Source of the DNA: Zantedeschia hybrid cultivar
Lineage: Eukaryota; Streptophyta; Magnoliopsida; Alismatales; Araceae
NCBI GenBank assembly: GCA_030544215.1
Contig: JARZZO010000016.1
Span: 59,189,501 to 59,253,500 of the forward strand
Length of the DNA stretch: 64,000 nt
Direction: 5' to 3'
The position numbers were made by a program, and so were the translations under genes. This document shows positions 22,998 to 36,200 of the stretch, one piece after another; positions within the stretch are counted from its first letter, which is position 1, and each line of letters begins with the position of its first letter. The notes under the pieces are model-generated. The model was given only the letters and a program-made list of their open reading frames with translations, made no database searches and was not told the DNA's origin.

Positions 22998-24568
22998 CAG
23001 GGTATGGCGAGCTGTCAAACCCTAACCAGTCGACTCACTTGGATTGGATGCCGCTGATAAATATCGGAAAACTCCTTTGCCGATATTATCATCCGTCCTG
23101 GCCAGGGACTTTCACGCATCCTTCCTAGAGCATTCTCTCTCTAAGTACCGAGAGCGAATGATTCCTTATTGACACACAATTCCCTTCGACGGTATTCCGC
23201 TGTACCCAATCATTGGCGTATTAGAATCCCGTGGCTAGAGATTCGTAAACCAAGGTCAAAGCACAGAAGTCCACCGCCAAGGTGTCCTTGGTGTCTCAGG
23301 TCCGAGGACCATCCACGCAACTGCGACAATAGAATCAAGCTAGTTGACAGTGAGGTACAATACCATCCAGCGATTCAGTCAGATCAGTTCAGTGAACTCA
23401 TTCTCCAATGAGCATCTACAGATTCACCTTAGTGTCTCCACACAAGTGACTTATGAGATCAGTCACCCTCATCATATGAGCAGGAGTAATCTGTACTAGT
23501 CTAACCGGATATCCGATGTCCTTCTCGGATATCCTCCGACTAGGAACGATTAAGAATATGTGTGTTTAAGTGATCAGTCTCATTAGTATGATCTCATCAT
23601 AATCTGATCACTATAGCACATATCCACGGACTTCATTATAAAACGATAATTAATGCGATTTACACATAATGAATATTATGCCATTTTATTAATAAATGAA
23701 CGAGATTTACATAGTTAGATTGGCTTGTAGGCCACCTAAAACTAACAAGGACTTCCGCGCATCCTTCCTAGAGCATTCTCTCTCTAAGTACCGAGAGCGA
23801 ATGATTCCTTATTGACACACAATTCCCTTCGACGGTATTCCGCTGTACCCAATACTTGGCTGTTTAGAATCCCGTGGCTAGAGATTCATAAACCAAGGTC
23901 AAAACACAAAAGTCCACCGTCAAGGTGTCCTTGGTGTCTCAGGTCCAAAGACCATCCACGCAACTACGACAATAGAATCAAGTTGGTTGACAGTGAAGTA
24001 CAGTACCATCCAGCGATTCAGTTGAGCACTTACATATACGCCTTAGTGTCTCCACACAAGTGATTTATGAGATCAATCACTCTCATCATATGAGCAGGTG
24101 TAATCTGTACTAGTCTAACCGGATATCCGATGTCCTTCTCGGATATCCTCCGACTAGGAACGATTAAGAATATGTGTGTTTAATTGATCAATCTCATTAG
24201 TTGGATCAGTTCAGTGAACTCATTCTCCAATGAGCACCTACATATACGCCTTAGTGTCTCCACACAAGTGATTTATGAGATCAATCACTCTCATCATATG
24301 AGCAAGTGTAATCTGTACTAGTTTAACCGGATATCCGATGTCCTTCTCGGATATCCTCCGACTAGGAACGATTAAGAATATGTGTGTTTAATTGATCAGT
24401 CTCATTAGTATGATCTCATCATAATCTGATCACTATAGTACATATTCATGGACTTCATTATGAGACGATAATTAATACGATTTACACACAATGAATATTA
24501 TGTCATTATATTAATAAATGAACGAAATTACAAAGTCAGATTGGCTTGTAGGCCACCTTAGACTAACA
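22998..24568 (-). repeat. Copia B 5' LTR region: three partial LTR copies in tandem
   Basis: 22998-23747 matches the 3' LTR from about 16805 to its end. 23748 to about 24203 restarts at the position matching about 16912 and lacks the last part of the LTR; it also lacks the block around ccagttcagtgaactc. About 24204-24568 restarts near the position matching 17185 and runs to the LTR end. Each copy carries tagtgtctccacacaagtga and gatatccgatgtccttctcg. The arrangement suggests unequal recombination within the LTR. Confidence 0.85.
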
Positions 24569-24573
24569 TTGTC

Positions 24574-24906
24574 ATGCGAGATTGGAAGGGTAATCCAATT
24601 ACAGCCCTTTCCAAAACCATTAAGAACAATGACCCTTCAATAGTTGAAGCTTGGGCTCTATGGAGAGCCTTACAGTTGGCTCATGATTGTGATAATTTCA
24701 TAGTGGTGGAAGGAGATGCACAAATATTGATTAAAGCTGCTCTTAACCAATGCAGTCTCCCATGGAAGGCCAAGACTATCATTGAAAACTTCAAACAACT
24801 ATTATCCAAGGAGAAGATTTGTTTACAATTTACCCCTAGATCTGGCAACAAGGCCACTCATGTTTGTGCGAAATTTGCTTGTGATGTAAATTTTGATGCT
24901 ATCTGA
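24574..24906 (+). pseudogene. LINE ORF2, RNase H C-terminal part
   Basis: MRDWKGNPITALSKT continues the LINE frame from 15999 once Copia B and one TTGTC are removed. SIVEAWALWRALQLA (catalytic Glu) and VVEGDAQILIKA (catalytic Asp) are typical of the RVT_3/RNase H domain at the end of plant LINE ORF2, and GNKATHVCAKFA is the last motif. The stop is at 24904-24906. A 3' UTR of about 100 bases follows, ending in a short A run near 25003-25009. Confidence 0.9.
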
Positions 24907-25176
24907 AATCCTCCCATGATTCCTTCTTGTATTATTTCTGCTTTACTACTTGATGTACCTGAACTGATTTCCTTTAGTACTTGAATGAAGTTTTTATTAG
25001 TCAAAAAAATCACTTTGTTTGTAAAATATATTATGTCCAGTGCATCTTGACACGTACGGGACACCTAGGCTGTGGTAGATAGTTTAAGGCGGTGAGAATG
25101 GACGTTGGTGGTTCTGTACATGGACTTAAGCTAACTTTAGGAGGACTAAAAGGTCATCTACTAGATAAGAGCTTTA

Positions 25177-25472
25177 AGGTGTATTTGACAAAATTTCTAC
25201 TTAAAGTTATTTTTGGCTTTCACTTCTTACATAGAATGAGTTGAGGGACAGAGGTTATAATTAATTTTGATTTGTTACAAAAGTCATCTCTTTCATAACA
25301 ACCTCACTTTTTTTTCAATCTTGGAAGCTCTCCCCTTGTAGCTTTTGATTGGAAGCCAAAACACAAGTAAAATTCCATATAAATAGCTTCCAAGATCTAA
25401 TGACTTCCATAAAAAATAACTAAATGAAAATGTAAAAGTGCTTCCAAATAGAAGTTGCACCAAACACAGCCT
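25177..25472. repeat. Possible hAT-type MITE
   Basis: The left end aaggtgtatttgacaaaatt and the reverse complement of the right end (aaggctgtgtttggtgcaac) are similar terminal inverted repeats of the kind seen in plant hAT MITEs. Size is about 300 bp. A clean 8-bp target duplication is not seen. Confidence 0.4.
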
Positions 25473-27209
25473 TAGAGAGTGAAAGAACGAGAAAGAAGAA
25501 GAGAAGGGTACGTGCATGTGCATGCAACTAGTATGAAATAAATAGAATTTGCTGGGAATTTCAAACAAAATGCATGTGAGAATTAAGCAACTTAATAGAA
25601 AATGTTTAGTTAAGCTGGAAAATTGAACAACCATGTTTAAGACTTAACTTAACATTTGATTTGTTGTTAATTATCTTCTTATCAGTTTTAAATTGTTTAA
25701 TAAAATCTACATTTGAGGATTAACTTAGAACTATGTATGAGCTCTTACTTAATCTGAAAATCAGGTGATTATTTATTTGTTTGAACTTCAAGCTGTATAA
25801 ATACGCATGAACAGGGCCATCTTAAGGGGGTATTTGGACGATCCCATAGTAGGTATCAACTGTGGGTAGTCAATTTGATATCCGAAGATGATGGATTCTG
25901 TTAAAATCTCAAAAGTGAAATTTGGTTTGGTGGAAGATGAGGTATTAACCTCTGACATGTTTAGTTGATCAAGACCATTGGCGCTAGTCGTCTAGGTGTT
26001 GAAGGTGTTTATTTTAGTCCCTTATTTTGTAGTTTGGATACTTATTCGACATGAAACTAAAATTTGTATATGAATATCTTAGCTTGTTTATAGCTGGGCT
26101 AAATGTTAGATGCATATGTGCATGTGAATATGATATATGCCCTATAAGTTCATGCACACAAGATTTGTTCTATGCAGGCCATTTATAAATTTAAGATATT
26201 TGATAACCAACTCAGAATTTAAGAAATATGTTTGCATTACTTCATTAGCCATACTCCTTGACTTATATTTTTTGTATAGAACAAGTTGAAGTTTATATAC
26301 AATTTAGAGTTATCATGTAATTTGCCAAACCAATATATGTTAGGCGTGCTACTCGTTTTGATGCCTGCTAGGTCTTAGGACTCATATATGTGATGATTAT
26401 CTTCGTTCAGGAGATTCTAGTGAACCTTTATCCAAGGAGGTGAAGGTTGGTGATAGATTTGGGAAGTTTTTAGAACTTCTAATTACGCAAAAAGTGGGTT
26501 TAGTTCCTTGCACATTCAGAATGTTATGCAATTTTGGGCAAGAGATATACATTTTTGTAATGATGTGAATCATGTGTATGTATAACAATAGTTTTAGTAT
26601 AGTAATGCTTTTAGACTTGTAGATGATTTGGCATTTTGTGCTATGCAAATTTTTCCATTTCAAAACATTTTGGTTTGAGGTGACATTCGTGGAAGGAGGT
26701 GTCACAATAAATGTTCCATATATGTTAACAAAATAGCACATCTGGTAGACATGTTGTTTATTAGGGTACGTAGGACAATATCCAAGTAAGCATAGCATTT
26801 TTGAAATTTAACATACAAGAGTGGTTAATATGAAATTTAAGTTTACATCAAACCAAATAACACTTTAATAAGTTGATTCTGAAAGCTTTTTTTTTTCTAA
26901 TTGATAGAACATTAGTACCGCATAATAGAATTTTTAATTTGAAGTTAAGATGAAATTATTAGCTGACTCTAGACATCATATAATCAATGTTGTTTGCTTC
27001 ACTTCGAGTTGGGTTTTATGTTGTTTAGAGAGGCTACCTCTCTTTTGTGGATGGAAGTCACTTTTGCCCACAACTAGCTCAACTTGTTAGGCACATCTAC
27101 CCATCCAAGTTAGACAGCAAGGATCTCCCAAAAGGTGTGACTTGCTCAACAGTTAAAAAAGATTTGGTGCACATCTTTAGCTCCATTCAAAAAAGAGTCA
27201 GGTTCCTGT

Positions 27210-27364
27210 TAAGTGCAGGTGAGGAGGGAATTGGGTAAGTGCAAAGGTGGAAAGAGAATTTTTCAGGAAAACACCTCATGGAGATTGGGAAAAGTTTCAT
27301 TTTAGGATCCTTTTTGAAAATTCTCTCTCTATGCACTTACTGGTCCCATTCTCACCTGCACTTA
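27210..27364. repeat. Short inverted-repeat element
   Basis: taagtgcaggtgag (27210-27223) is matched exactly by its reverse complement at 27351-27364. Inside, gaattgggtaagtgcaaa and the complementary tgcacttactggtccca partly pair as well. It could fold into a hairpin of about 155 nt. No transposase is present. Confidence 0.5.
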
Positions 27365-28479
27365 GAGGATGCCGATTCTTCTAAAAAATGGTTAGATGTC
27401 ATCTTAGATGACCTTCTCGGTTCTTCTCATACTAAAAGTATTTAAAAAATTATTTTTAAAAAATATGGATTCAATAGAATTAGATTCGAAAATGCCCAAG
27501 AATAGGTGATTTTGAATCATTAGGATGAAATCTTGAATTTTCATTTGAGAACTAAAATGTAGAATTGATTTGGGTTCAGTATATTTTTACATTAAATGTA
27601 AAGTTTGTATTTTTATTTATTTTTTGTGGGGTGTGGGGTGGAGAGGGATACGAAGAAGAGCATCACAGATACTATAAATATTATTGAAATATTTTTGCAA
27701 AATTAGCTTGGCCCTTCCAAAAAAACTCACCATAGGTAGTTTTAGGAAAAAGGAAATGGTAATAGATACCATAGTCTCTCTCTTAAAAAAAAACTTAGAA
27801 CAATAGGGATCTGAAGTCAATATATGTCATTTAAAGAATCTTAGAAATTATATACATATATTCCAATTCGAAGTAATTTCAAATGATATTGAGCGTTTAC
27901 CGTACACCTTGCCGTAATAAATATCGGTGGGCAGATGGCTGAGTCATAAGTTAATCATGTGGTCAAAGTACATTCAATTATTGCATCTGGATCTAGATAC
28001 TTGAATTAATTTGAAAGGAATATTTTTAGACGTAGTAGAATTGATTTAGGGTAGAGAATTTTGCCAAGATTATATATTTGCAGATAACCTTATGTATTTG
28101 CATGTAACCCCATTATTTTAAAATGATTTTGGCAAGTAATCTCCTAAATGATTCTATCTTTGTAGATAACCCCCTATATGATATATAATTGTGTATAACT
28201 CTTTAACTATGATATATATGACATTATTTAAATACTTCATAAGAAAAATCGCAGACAGTCACACATAAGTACGTCGTAATTGAATTTTACAAGTATGTTT
28301 AGTATCAACAAAAATTATTTACAAATACATATTGTTCAAAAAGTACTTGTATTTTAACTAAGGATATTTTTGATATTCTCATTTAATAACCTTCATATAT
28401 TTTGTGTAGAATAATAATATTTTAACTCAAGTAAAATTCAACATAAACACCACAGTTAACAAGGTTATATATATATATT

Positions 28480-29190
28480 CATAAATTTTTAAATATTCAA
28501 ATAGACTCTTTAGAATTAATTTCATCTTCGGGGCTTTAATTTTTACTGTCTGATCTTGACGATTAATTAGAATCGCTCGATCGGACAGTATCAAAAATCA
28601 ACGTTTAAAATTTTTAAAAAATAGTAAAAAATAAGAAATTCGTCAAATTAGCCCTTATAATTGATTTCACCTTCTAAAAAAAAAATTGATCTCCAAATAA
28701 TGACACATTTGATTAGACGGTTATGATTAAATTTTCAATCTAACGGTGAAAATTAAATCCAAAGGGTATTTAAATATTTTAAAATTTTTGATGATTTTTA
28801 TAGTTATTTTTTAAAATTGGGATGGAAGATTTTGGGGTGGCACCTCACCCGAAAACCACCCTCCCCATTTTAAAAATAATAATAATAAATTTCATAAACT
28901 TTTAAATATTCAAACAGCCCTTTAAAAGTAGATGTCATCTCCGGCGTTTTAATTTTCACTGTCCGATCTTCGAACACATATAAAAAAAAAAATTAACCTC
29001 TAAAACTACTGAAAAATAGTCAAAAAGTAAAAAATTCATCATATTAATCCTTAGAGTTAATCCCATCCCTCGGAGAGAGTTGATCACATCCCTTTGGAGT
29101 TTTAATTTTAATCCCCAAACAACGACGTATTTGATTAGATGGCTATAGTTTAATTTTTCGATCCAACAATAAAAATTAAATAAAAAAGAG
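28480..29190 (+). repeat. Two diverged direct repeats of about 310 bp
   Basis: 28480-28800 and 28885-29190 share ordered blocks: ttttaaatattcaaa, tcatctycgg-g-tttaattttyactgtc, cgatcttcgaac or cttgacga, and atttgattagayggytat followed by aattttycratcyaac. Between them lies a GC-richer part (ggggtggcacctcacccg). Confidence 0.55.
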
Positions 29191-30285
29191 TGAAAAGCAA
29201 CTTACATGAGAGTAAATGAATATGTTAAAAAAAATTTCAATTTTTTTTTTTCTGAAATCGAGATCAGGGAATTTGGGGTGGGCCGTTAGATGCGTCCTGC
29301 AAATACCCCTATTTTTTTCCCACAACTTGGGAGGTTAAACCCCCTATTTCCATGTCCACTCAAACTCTTGATAAAAGCATAACATAGTTCGTTGTACGAT
29401 TATACGTTCTTCCGATGTCCGAGGCTCGAATATTCCAATTCTGAGGTTTTAATATTTAAGGACGTCTCCGCCATGTGGCCTCGAGAGGCACATGGCAGAC
29501 GACAGAGTGACCGCCCTTAGAAGAATAGATGGGTTAAATAAGTGACGAGTCCCAAAATCATCTGTAAATTAAGTAAGCTATCCAAAGATAAGTTTTATTC
29601 AATTTTCTTTCTCAAATAAAAGAAAATTAATTAGATATCTTAATTTCATGTTGAAAACTCTGTATTCAACTGTCTTCTGTCAATTAAAATAATGAATAAT
29701 GGAAAAATACGTAGATGTAGATTCCACACGTCCTGTAAGGGACAATTATAAACGAACATAAAACGCCTGGCGATGCGAAAACACCGGAGCAAAGACGAGG
29801 CTTGGAGTGAGTCGGTAAGGAGACAAAAGAAGCCTCGAAGGAGAAAAAAAAGTCGCATTCTACACCAAAGAACACAAACATTGTGATCAAGCCCATGCAA
29901 GGTGAAACAAATCATAACCTTACGCTTATGCATGCGTTGATGAACAAGAAATGTCACTAACCTGTCAGACCAAGTAAAATACAATCCAAGGTTCAGTGGA
30001 ACCAACAATGTTCCAGAAAAATTGCAGAGCCAACAATGCTACAGACTGTTGATGCCCAGAGATTTCTCAAAAAAAGCTGAAGCCCAGGGAAACTTTGTAC
30101 CTCCCTTCCCCACATCTCTTTTTTTCTTTTTCTTTTTTATGGTTCGAGAAGATGGATTTAAGCAATGTGCCACCACAGTAGTAATACATACTTCATGAGG
30201 TAGAGATTACACAACGAGAAGCAGAGATGGTTGCAAGAAACCATTCATGAACTCAGATCATGCTTCATGCCTTCACATCGCCCTT

Positions 30286-33200
30286 TTAGGAAAGCATGGC
30301 GCCCAGCTTCCTAGCAAAGTCGTCACCATCTTCATCATCCAAGTCTTCATCTTCTTCATATGGATATTCACCATCTTCTGTGTTGAAATTTGCACCCTCA
30401 GCTGTCTCATATTCAAACACTTTCTGGTCAGAATTTTGGAGCTCTGGGCTTTCCATATCATCTACCAGCATACTATCCTCCGTCTTGAGCATCTCTTCCT
30501 TGTGTAGAGATTGGTCTGGATGTGGCAAGCCTTCACCATCTTCCATCTTGAAGCCTTCCCCATCAGCATCCTCAGGTTTAGATTCCCCATCTGTTCGGTC
30601 ATTCTTGAACTCTGGGTCTCCCATATTGTCTGCTAGCTTATCATCTTCTGTATCAAGAACCCCTTCTTTGGGTGAAGATAGGCCTTCATATGACAAGTCT
30701 TCACCATCTGACACAATCAAGCCCTCTTCTTCTTCTTCTTCTTCTTCTACCACTGCTGTGGATTTGGGCACCTCAATGTTACTAACTGTGTGCCTCTCCC
30801 CATTCTCAGATTCCACTGGCTGAATGCTCTTAATATCTGTAATGGTTGTGGTTGTATGAACACCTCCATGCTCTTCTATAGCCCTCGCATTATTTTCATG
30901 CCCATTGCTCAACACTGCATCATTCCCTGGTGTTCCTTCTCTCTTTCTCTTTAGAATCACACTGAGTGGCTTTGGGCCCTCAAATAAAGGAGAACCTTCT
31001 AATTTCTTCTGTGTGGTGATCGTACAATTGTCAATTTTGGCCAATGTGATTTCTGATTTGCCAGAGAACTTCCCACCCTTCAGCTCTGCAAGGCTTTTGG
31101 GACCAGCAAACTCCAATGAATCTACCTCATCTTGTTTCCTTAGCTGCCCACCCAAGTTTTTTACCTCAGCAGTGATGTCCTTGCGTGCCCTTTCTTTTAT
31201 TATGTCATGATGCCTACCCTGGCCATTTAGTGGCCGTCCTGGTGATGATGATCTGCCCCAGTTCCTTCCCCTGTCTATCAATCCTTCAGAGTGCAGATTG
31301 CTATAATTATCAGCAGGTCTTCCAGGGAGTGTTATTCTACCTTGCAGGCGGTTGCTTATTGACCTTTCATGAGGAATATTGCGTTGATCCCTGCGAGAGC
31401 TACGACTTCGAGATCTCTGTTCCTCAACATACTGATCATCCCGCAGATAAGGCTCACCATAGTTATCCGGACTAATAACTGATCTTGGCCCATTAAGTCG
31501 TCTTTGCTTCAAAAGCCGATGACGTAGATCTGAAGCATCTAACCTGTCCGGGCTATTTTCCCTCCGTGCCCCCCTTCTTTCAGGCATGGATGATCTCTTT
31601 ACCGTCCTCTCAGAAGATATGTGATGCTCTCGATCATACCAGTCACGCCGTCCATGGTGACCATGCTCACCAATTTCATCATATGTTTCTCTTTCAAATG
31701 CAGTTACAGAATCATAATCAGAAGGATGGTGATAGTCAAAATCATTCACCAGGTTTGGATTTTTCCCACCGTAATCTGAAGCACCACCAAATTCGTCATC
31801 CTTGTGGAAGTAGTCAGCATCTTCACCTTCATTATCTACAAGAACATCAAAACCTGGAGAAGACTCCCTCAGGGAATCATCAGGCTCCCTGCCACTCTGG
31901 ATACATTCATCAACAGGTTGCAAATGATAAGCTTGAGGCCTCTCTGTGGAATTTGAAACACTCTGAGAAACATTATTTGGCTGGGATCTGTGGGCCATCT
32001 CATCAGCCAGAGGAGTAGGAAGCATAGTGCTCTTAACAGCAAGTCCATTATTTGGTGTAATTTCAGCCTTAGCATTAACCTTTGCTAAGGAATGGAGGAC
32101 TTCCACTCGTTTGTCAGCACTTATTTCCAGTTTATTTTGCTGCATACACTTCTCAAGAGCCCATGACGGATTCTTGGATGTATTTGAAGGCTCTATAGGA
32201 GTAGCAACCTTTCCTGCCTGCTGTGGAGTAGAATTGTTAACAGATGGTGGTCCATGCAAGAAGGGACATTTGTCACCTTTCAAACAGCCTCCCTTCTGGA
32301 AAAAAATGCAAGGGGTGCTTTGCTTGTTTGAGGTATAAGCAGAAGGTGCATAAGCTGCAGGAACTTGTGTTGACATTGCAGTTTGCAGTGAAGGCAGAGC
32401 AGGTCCCGAAGCAGTTGCTGTTGGAGATCCTAACAAGCCATCGAGTGGCTGCATACAAACAAAATGTCAAACTCTCGTTTCAGATAAAGGCTTTTCTTAT
32501 GTAGAGATTCCATGTTAGAGGGGAAATGCTGAAGATTTGGATGAAACTACATACTTGTGAAAGCACGGTTATAATTGCAAATTAAAATATAAACAATAAG
32601 AAAACAGTTCCTCTGAGTGATACCATCCCAAGTTCCAGCAAACAAACTCAAGATAAACACATCTTCATGTGCATGATTAATGCAGATGTGTAGAGGTAAT
32701 CCTGCCCGATTAACCTAAATGCATTTCAAAAGTTAATGGTACAAAAGGACTCACCGGGTGCCGAAACGAACACTTCGGATTGAGGCAGTTACCATTTAAC
32801 CAAAAAAAGCAATCCCTGGGGTTGATCCTGGCACCTTCACTATGACGATACTCACATTCACTTCCCTGAAGTGTAATAAAATCATATTAATACACATTGC
32901 TTTACACAAATAAAATTGTAATCCAAAGAACTGTGAACCAGCATTTAGATAAGCGAACTAAATCAGATTAGAAGATCCTCGTCAATTCTGAGTGGTTCAA
33001 GCAAGGAATCATCTGGCATTGGTCAGTTAAACCAGATCAGACAGGCAAGGAACAACCCAGATCACCTCATCACAGCTTGGATCAACTGACCACTGGACAA
33101 TGGGTAATAGTAATTGGTCTCTTAACCATATCCAACCGACCTAATCCAATTAACCATATCCAACAGACCTAATCACAACCAAGATCACCCAATAACAGCT

Positions 33201-36200
33201 TGCATCACATGACTCTTTGAACACTGAACACTAACCCAATCAAATCTGCAATGCATATTTGTGAAGAATATGGCAAATTGTAATATCCTTCTAAGTAGCA
33301 CATGAAAGTTTTTCATGAAAGTTTTTTGAAGGGATTTTCACATTTAAGTCCTTGTAATGTCTCATTACTAAATGAAACCGTACGATCTCCGACCATTCTA
33401 AAACAATTCCATGCAGTTACACACGTCTAAAAGATAGATCATCTCAAAGTATATTCCTTTCTCAGAAAATTAATCCCCCTCCCTCCCTCCCTCTCCCTCC
33501 ATCAGAAAGCTAATGACAACGGCTTATTTAGGTTGACAGAGGATCTAAGGAGTTATTTTATAATAAGAAGACCATAAGGATACACTTTTGGAATTGGGGT
33601 TATATTACATGGGCCGAAATGTAAAGATCCCTTTTTTAAAAGGAGAAAAGTAATATGTGCTGAATTGACAACAGGACCTCTTTTGACACAACAGAAAAGG
33701 CAGTTTGGTCAAATCAGCAAAGAATAAAAATAACACAAGCAATATGTATGAGGCTCAGGAAAAATTCTTATTAGATGCACGTGGTATTCACAAGAGAAAC
33801 CCAATGCTTCCTCTTGACAAGTTGAATTACCCCTACAGTACATGCTTCACTAATGGAGGCCTGTTTTGATTTGGCTGCAGCAATAAAGTCAAACCATGCA
33901 ATCCAAGCAAAAAAGTTGTGATGGGAATAAGTTCATGGTCACAGCCGTTCAGAGCTGCAACAGACCCGAGGGAGGACCACCATTTTCTCTTATCCGTTCA
34001 TCTTCCTCGGCGAGCGATGCAAAAGATCGAAACTGAAGCACAATAAAGAATGTGGTCTTCAAAGTCATTAATAGGTGTCTTTTATTATTTCAAGTCTTAA
34101 ATAAAAAGTGTGGGTCATTAGGTGAATGTCATTACGTATTCTTATGAAGTCTTAATTAGGTGTCCCTACCTATTACTAGAGATGTCTTTATTAGGTGACC
34201 TTTGGTTTACCTCTTGCTTTCTATTTAAAAGGGACATGTACTTCACATTTGAACAATGAAGAATAGAAGAAGTTATCTAATTTTTGGAATTCTAGCCTTA
34301 TTCTTGTAAGATCCCTGAGATGGGGAGGGTGAGAAGCCCCGAGTGAGATGCGCACTCGTCTTGGTCGGGTCGGATTTTGAGGGCTTACGTGAAAGGAGAG
34401 CCCTGCGATGGGGTAAGGTGAGATGTCTTGGGTGAGATGCCCGTTCCGATCACGTATGTTCTTTCAAATATCAACTCGTCCCGCGTCAAGTTGTTGGCAG
34501 ATTAGGCAACAGTCCATTCTGCCAAGAACTTAGACTCTGATGTGCAGAGTTTTCAATAAAGCCTAAGCCACTAACCACCATCGACTTAGATTCTGAAGTT
34601 TTAAGTTTTTGATAAACCCTCTTTGGTGTGATTTTATCAGAAAGAAACTAGGACTGACATGCACGGGTCTCCTTTTGGAGGACCTCTCTGTGGAAAGGGC
34701 AGATGCAAACATGTCAACTCTTATCTCCTTGCAGAGGCCAGAGACCGAGCCAATGCTGATGTTTCTCCCTCCTTCGACCCGTTTCTGGCTGAGAAACAAG
34801 TTAGGGAGAGTACAAGCAGGAGATGGAGGCTGAGGACAAGGGGGCGGTCATCGGAACACAAGAATCCACGTGGACAGTGCATCACTGTCGGTGAGGTCAT
34901 CTTCAGCACCAGTGGGGGAGACTGCTCCCCGTGAAGGAGACTTTCCCATCTCTGTGGGAAAGTTGGGGATGTCCGTAGTCAGGGCACCGGCCTAGGCCCT
35001 GGACATGTGATGCAGGACTGGGGGTTTGCCGTCAGATGGTCCTGTGGGGGTCCCCTCTGTGTCTCCTCTGGAGTTAGGTGTTGATCGTCTGCAACACACG
35101 GAGGCAGCTTTTGCAACAACCAATGTTAGATCAGAGGGAAGTACCTAGCAGACAGCGGATCGGAAGGATAGGAAAGGGTCAAGGCACCAATGTTCTTTTT
35201 GCGATGCGGCAAATTCTTATCTGGACCCAAACCTCACACAGCCCAGGAAGTTGAAGAAGTCAGCTGGAGCAAGAGCAAGCGGTGAGGATCCGAACCAAAA
35301 AGTGGATTGTAATGCCAGGTATGCTTCAGTGGTGGGGTTGAAAGCCCTTGCAGGGATTGTTAGCAGTTGTCCCAATGGCACTGATGGAGATATTCAATGA
35401 ATGGCAAAGTGAATCAACTCAGGGTCAACGAAAATACTGAATAGATCTCTGCAGACCAAACTTTAAGGGGAAGCTGGAAACTTCAAGCACCCACCCAGAT
35501 GCCTTGGAGGGCTTGGGGGATCATTGGCTCAAAGGCATTTAGTTCTGTTGGGTTCTATGTTTTGAATGGGGTTTGTCACGTTTGTATGGGCCTAATTTTG
35601 GTAGTTAACATTTTTTGGGGTTTATGTGGTTTGCTGGTGTGCCATATGAGAGGGTCTGTGATATGGAGGCTTTTGGGTAGGAGGGTGTCAAAAGTTACTA
35701 GGTTACTAGGTCTATATGGCGGATAATACAACTCTGTAATGTATTTCTTTCTGATTTTACATAATTGTGATGCCATCTGCTTTTCTAAAAGGTCTTTAAT
35801 AAACCTTAAGCCACTAACCACCATCAACAGCTTTCTCTATCGTCTTACACTGGAACCCCACTATGGTAATTAACCAGTTCTCTCAACACCCCCACCCCCC
35901 AAAAAAAAAAAAATACCCCTCCCCACTCTTTCTCCCTCCCTGAGCTTCTTGAGCCTCAATCTGTCACCTGTCACCTGGATCATTCTCCAGAGATCGGTAG
36001 AGTTGTGAATTGTGCACTATTGTGAATAGCAGTAGAAGGCCGGAGATAATGATATCTCAACAAAGAAAGCTTAAATGTAGCCAGCACAGGGCCAGTTCAA
36101 ACTCATCACTTCCGAGTTTAAGATGGTCTCAGACCAGGCTTAAGTCTAGGTCTTGCTTAATTTGGGCTGGATCTATTTTCAATTGATGCTGACCCAGATT

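Larger units (their letters stand above)
16000..24568 (-). mobile_element. Copia B: decayed Copia LTR retrotransposon in LINE RNase H
   Basis: The element is bounded by TGTTGGG at 16000 and GACTAACA ending at 24568, with a perfect 5-bp target duplication TTGTC (15995-15999 and 24569-24573). The left LTR (16000-17552) is whole. The right (5') LTR is a mosaic of partial copies beginning near 22998. Minus-strand order is gag remnant, protease, integrase, reverse transcriptase, RNase H, as in Copia. The primer-binding site and the R-U5 end of the 5' LTR are missing, so this copy cannot be complete. Confidence 0.92.
3410..25005 (+). mobile_element. L1-type LINE, interrupted by three LTR-retrotransposon sequences
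   Basis: A plant L1-like retrotransposon can be read through the window in pieces: 5' leader about 3410-3969, ORF1 from 3960 continuing at 11314, ORF2 endonuclease 12881-14222, ORF2 zinc-binding and linker region about 15170-15999, and RNase H 24574-24906 with a 3' end near 25005. The pieces are separated by Copia A, an LTR remnant and Copia B. Removing both target duplications restores continuous reading frames across the two Copia sites. Without insertions roughly 4.7 kb remain, because the reverse transcriptase core is missing. The 5' edge is approximate. The tail is a short run of seven A at about 25003-25009, and I could not fix a target duplication for the LINE itself. Confidence 0.85.
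25010..30285. other. AT-rich intergenic DNA with weak repeats
   Basis: No supported gene. Structures seen: a possible hAT-type MITE at about 25177-25472, a 14-bp perfect inverted repeat at 27210-27223/27351-27364, and two diverged direct repeats at about 28480-28800 and 28885-29190. 29400-29560 is somewhat richer in GC without a clear gene. 30000-30285 is likely the 3' UTR of the CCCH gene. Confidence 0.6.

Noticed and set aside
29646..30008. 120-residue minus-strand frame downstream of the CCCH gene
   Set aside because: No recognisable domain. Base composition resembles the surrounding non-coding DNA, and it probably overlaps the 3' flank of the CCCH gene.
30296..32504. Several plus-strand frames opposite the CCCH gene (Ser-rich and His-rich)
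   Set aside because: They are antisense shadows of the long third exon, whose acidic and repeated codons leave the opposite strand open.
34563..34934. Several short frames on both strands in CCCH intron 1
   Set aside because: No consistent domain. They lie within a degraded repeat, possibly LINE-derived.
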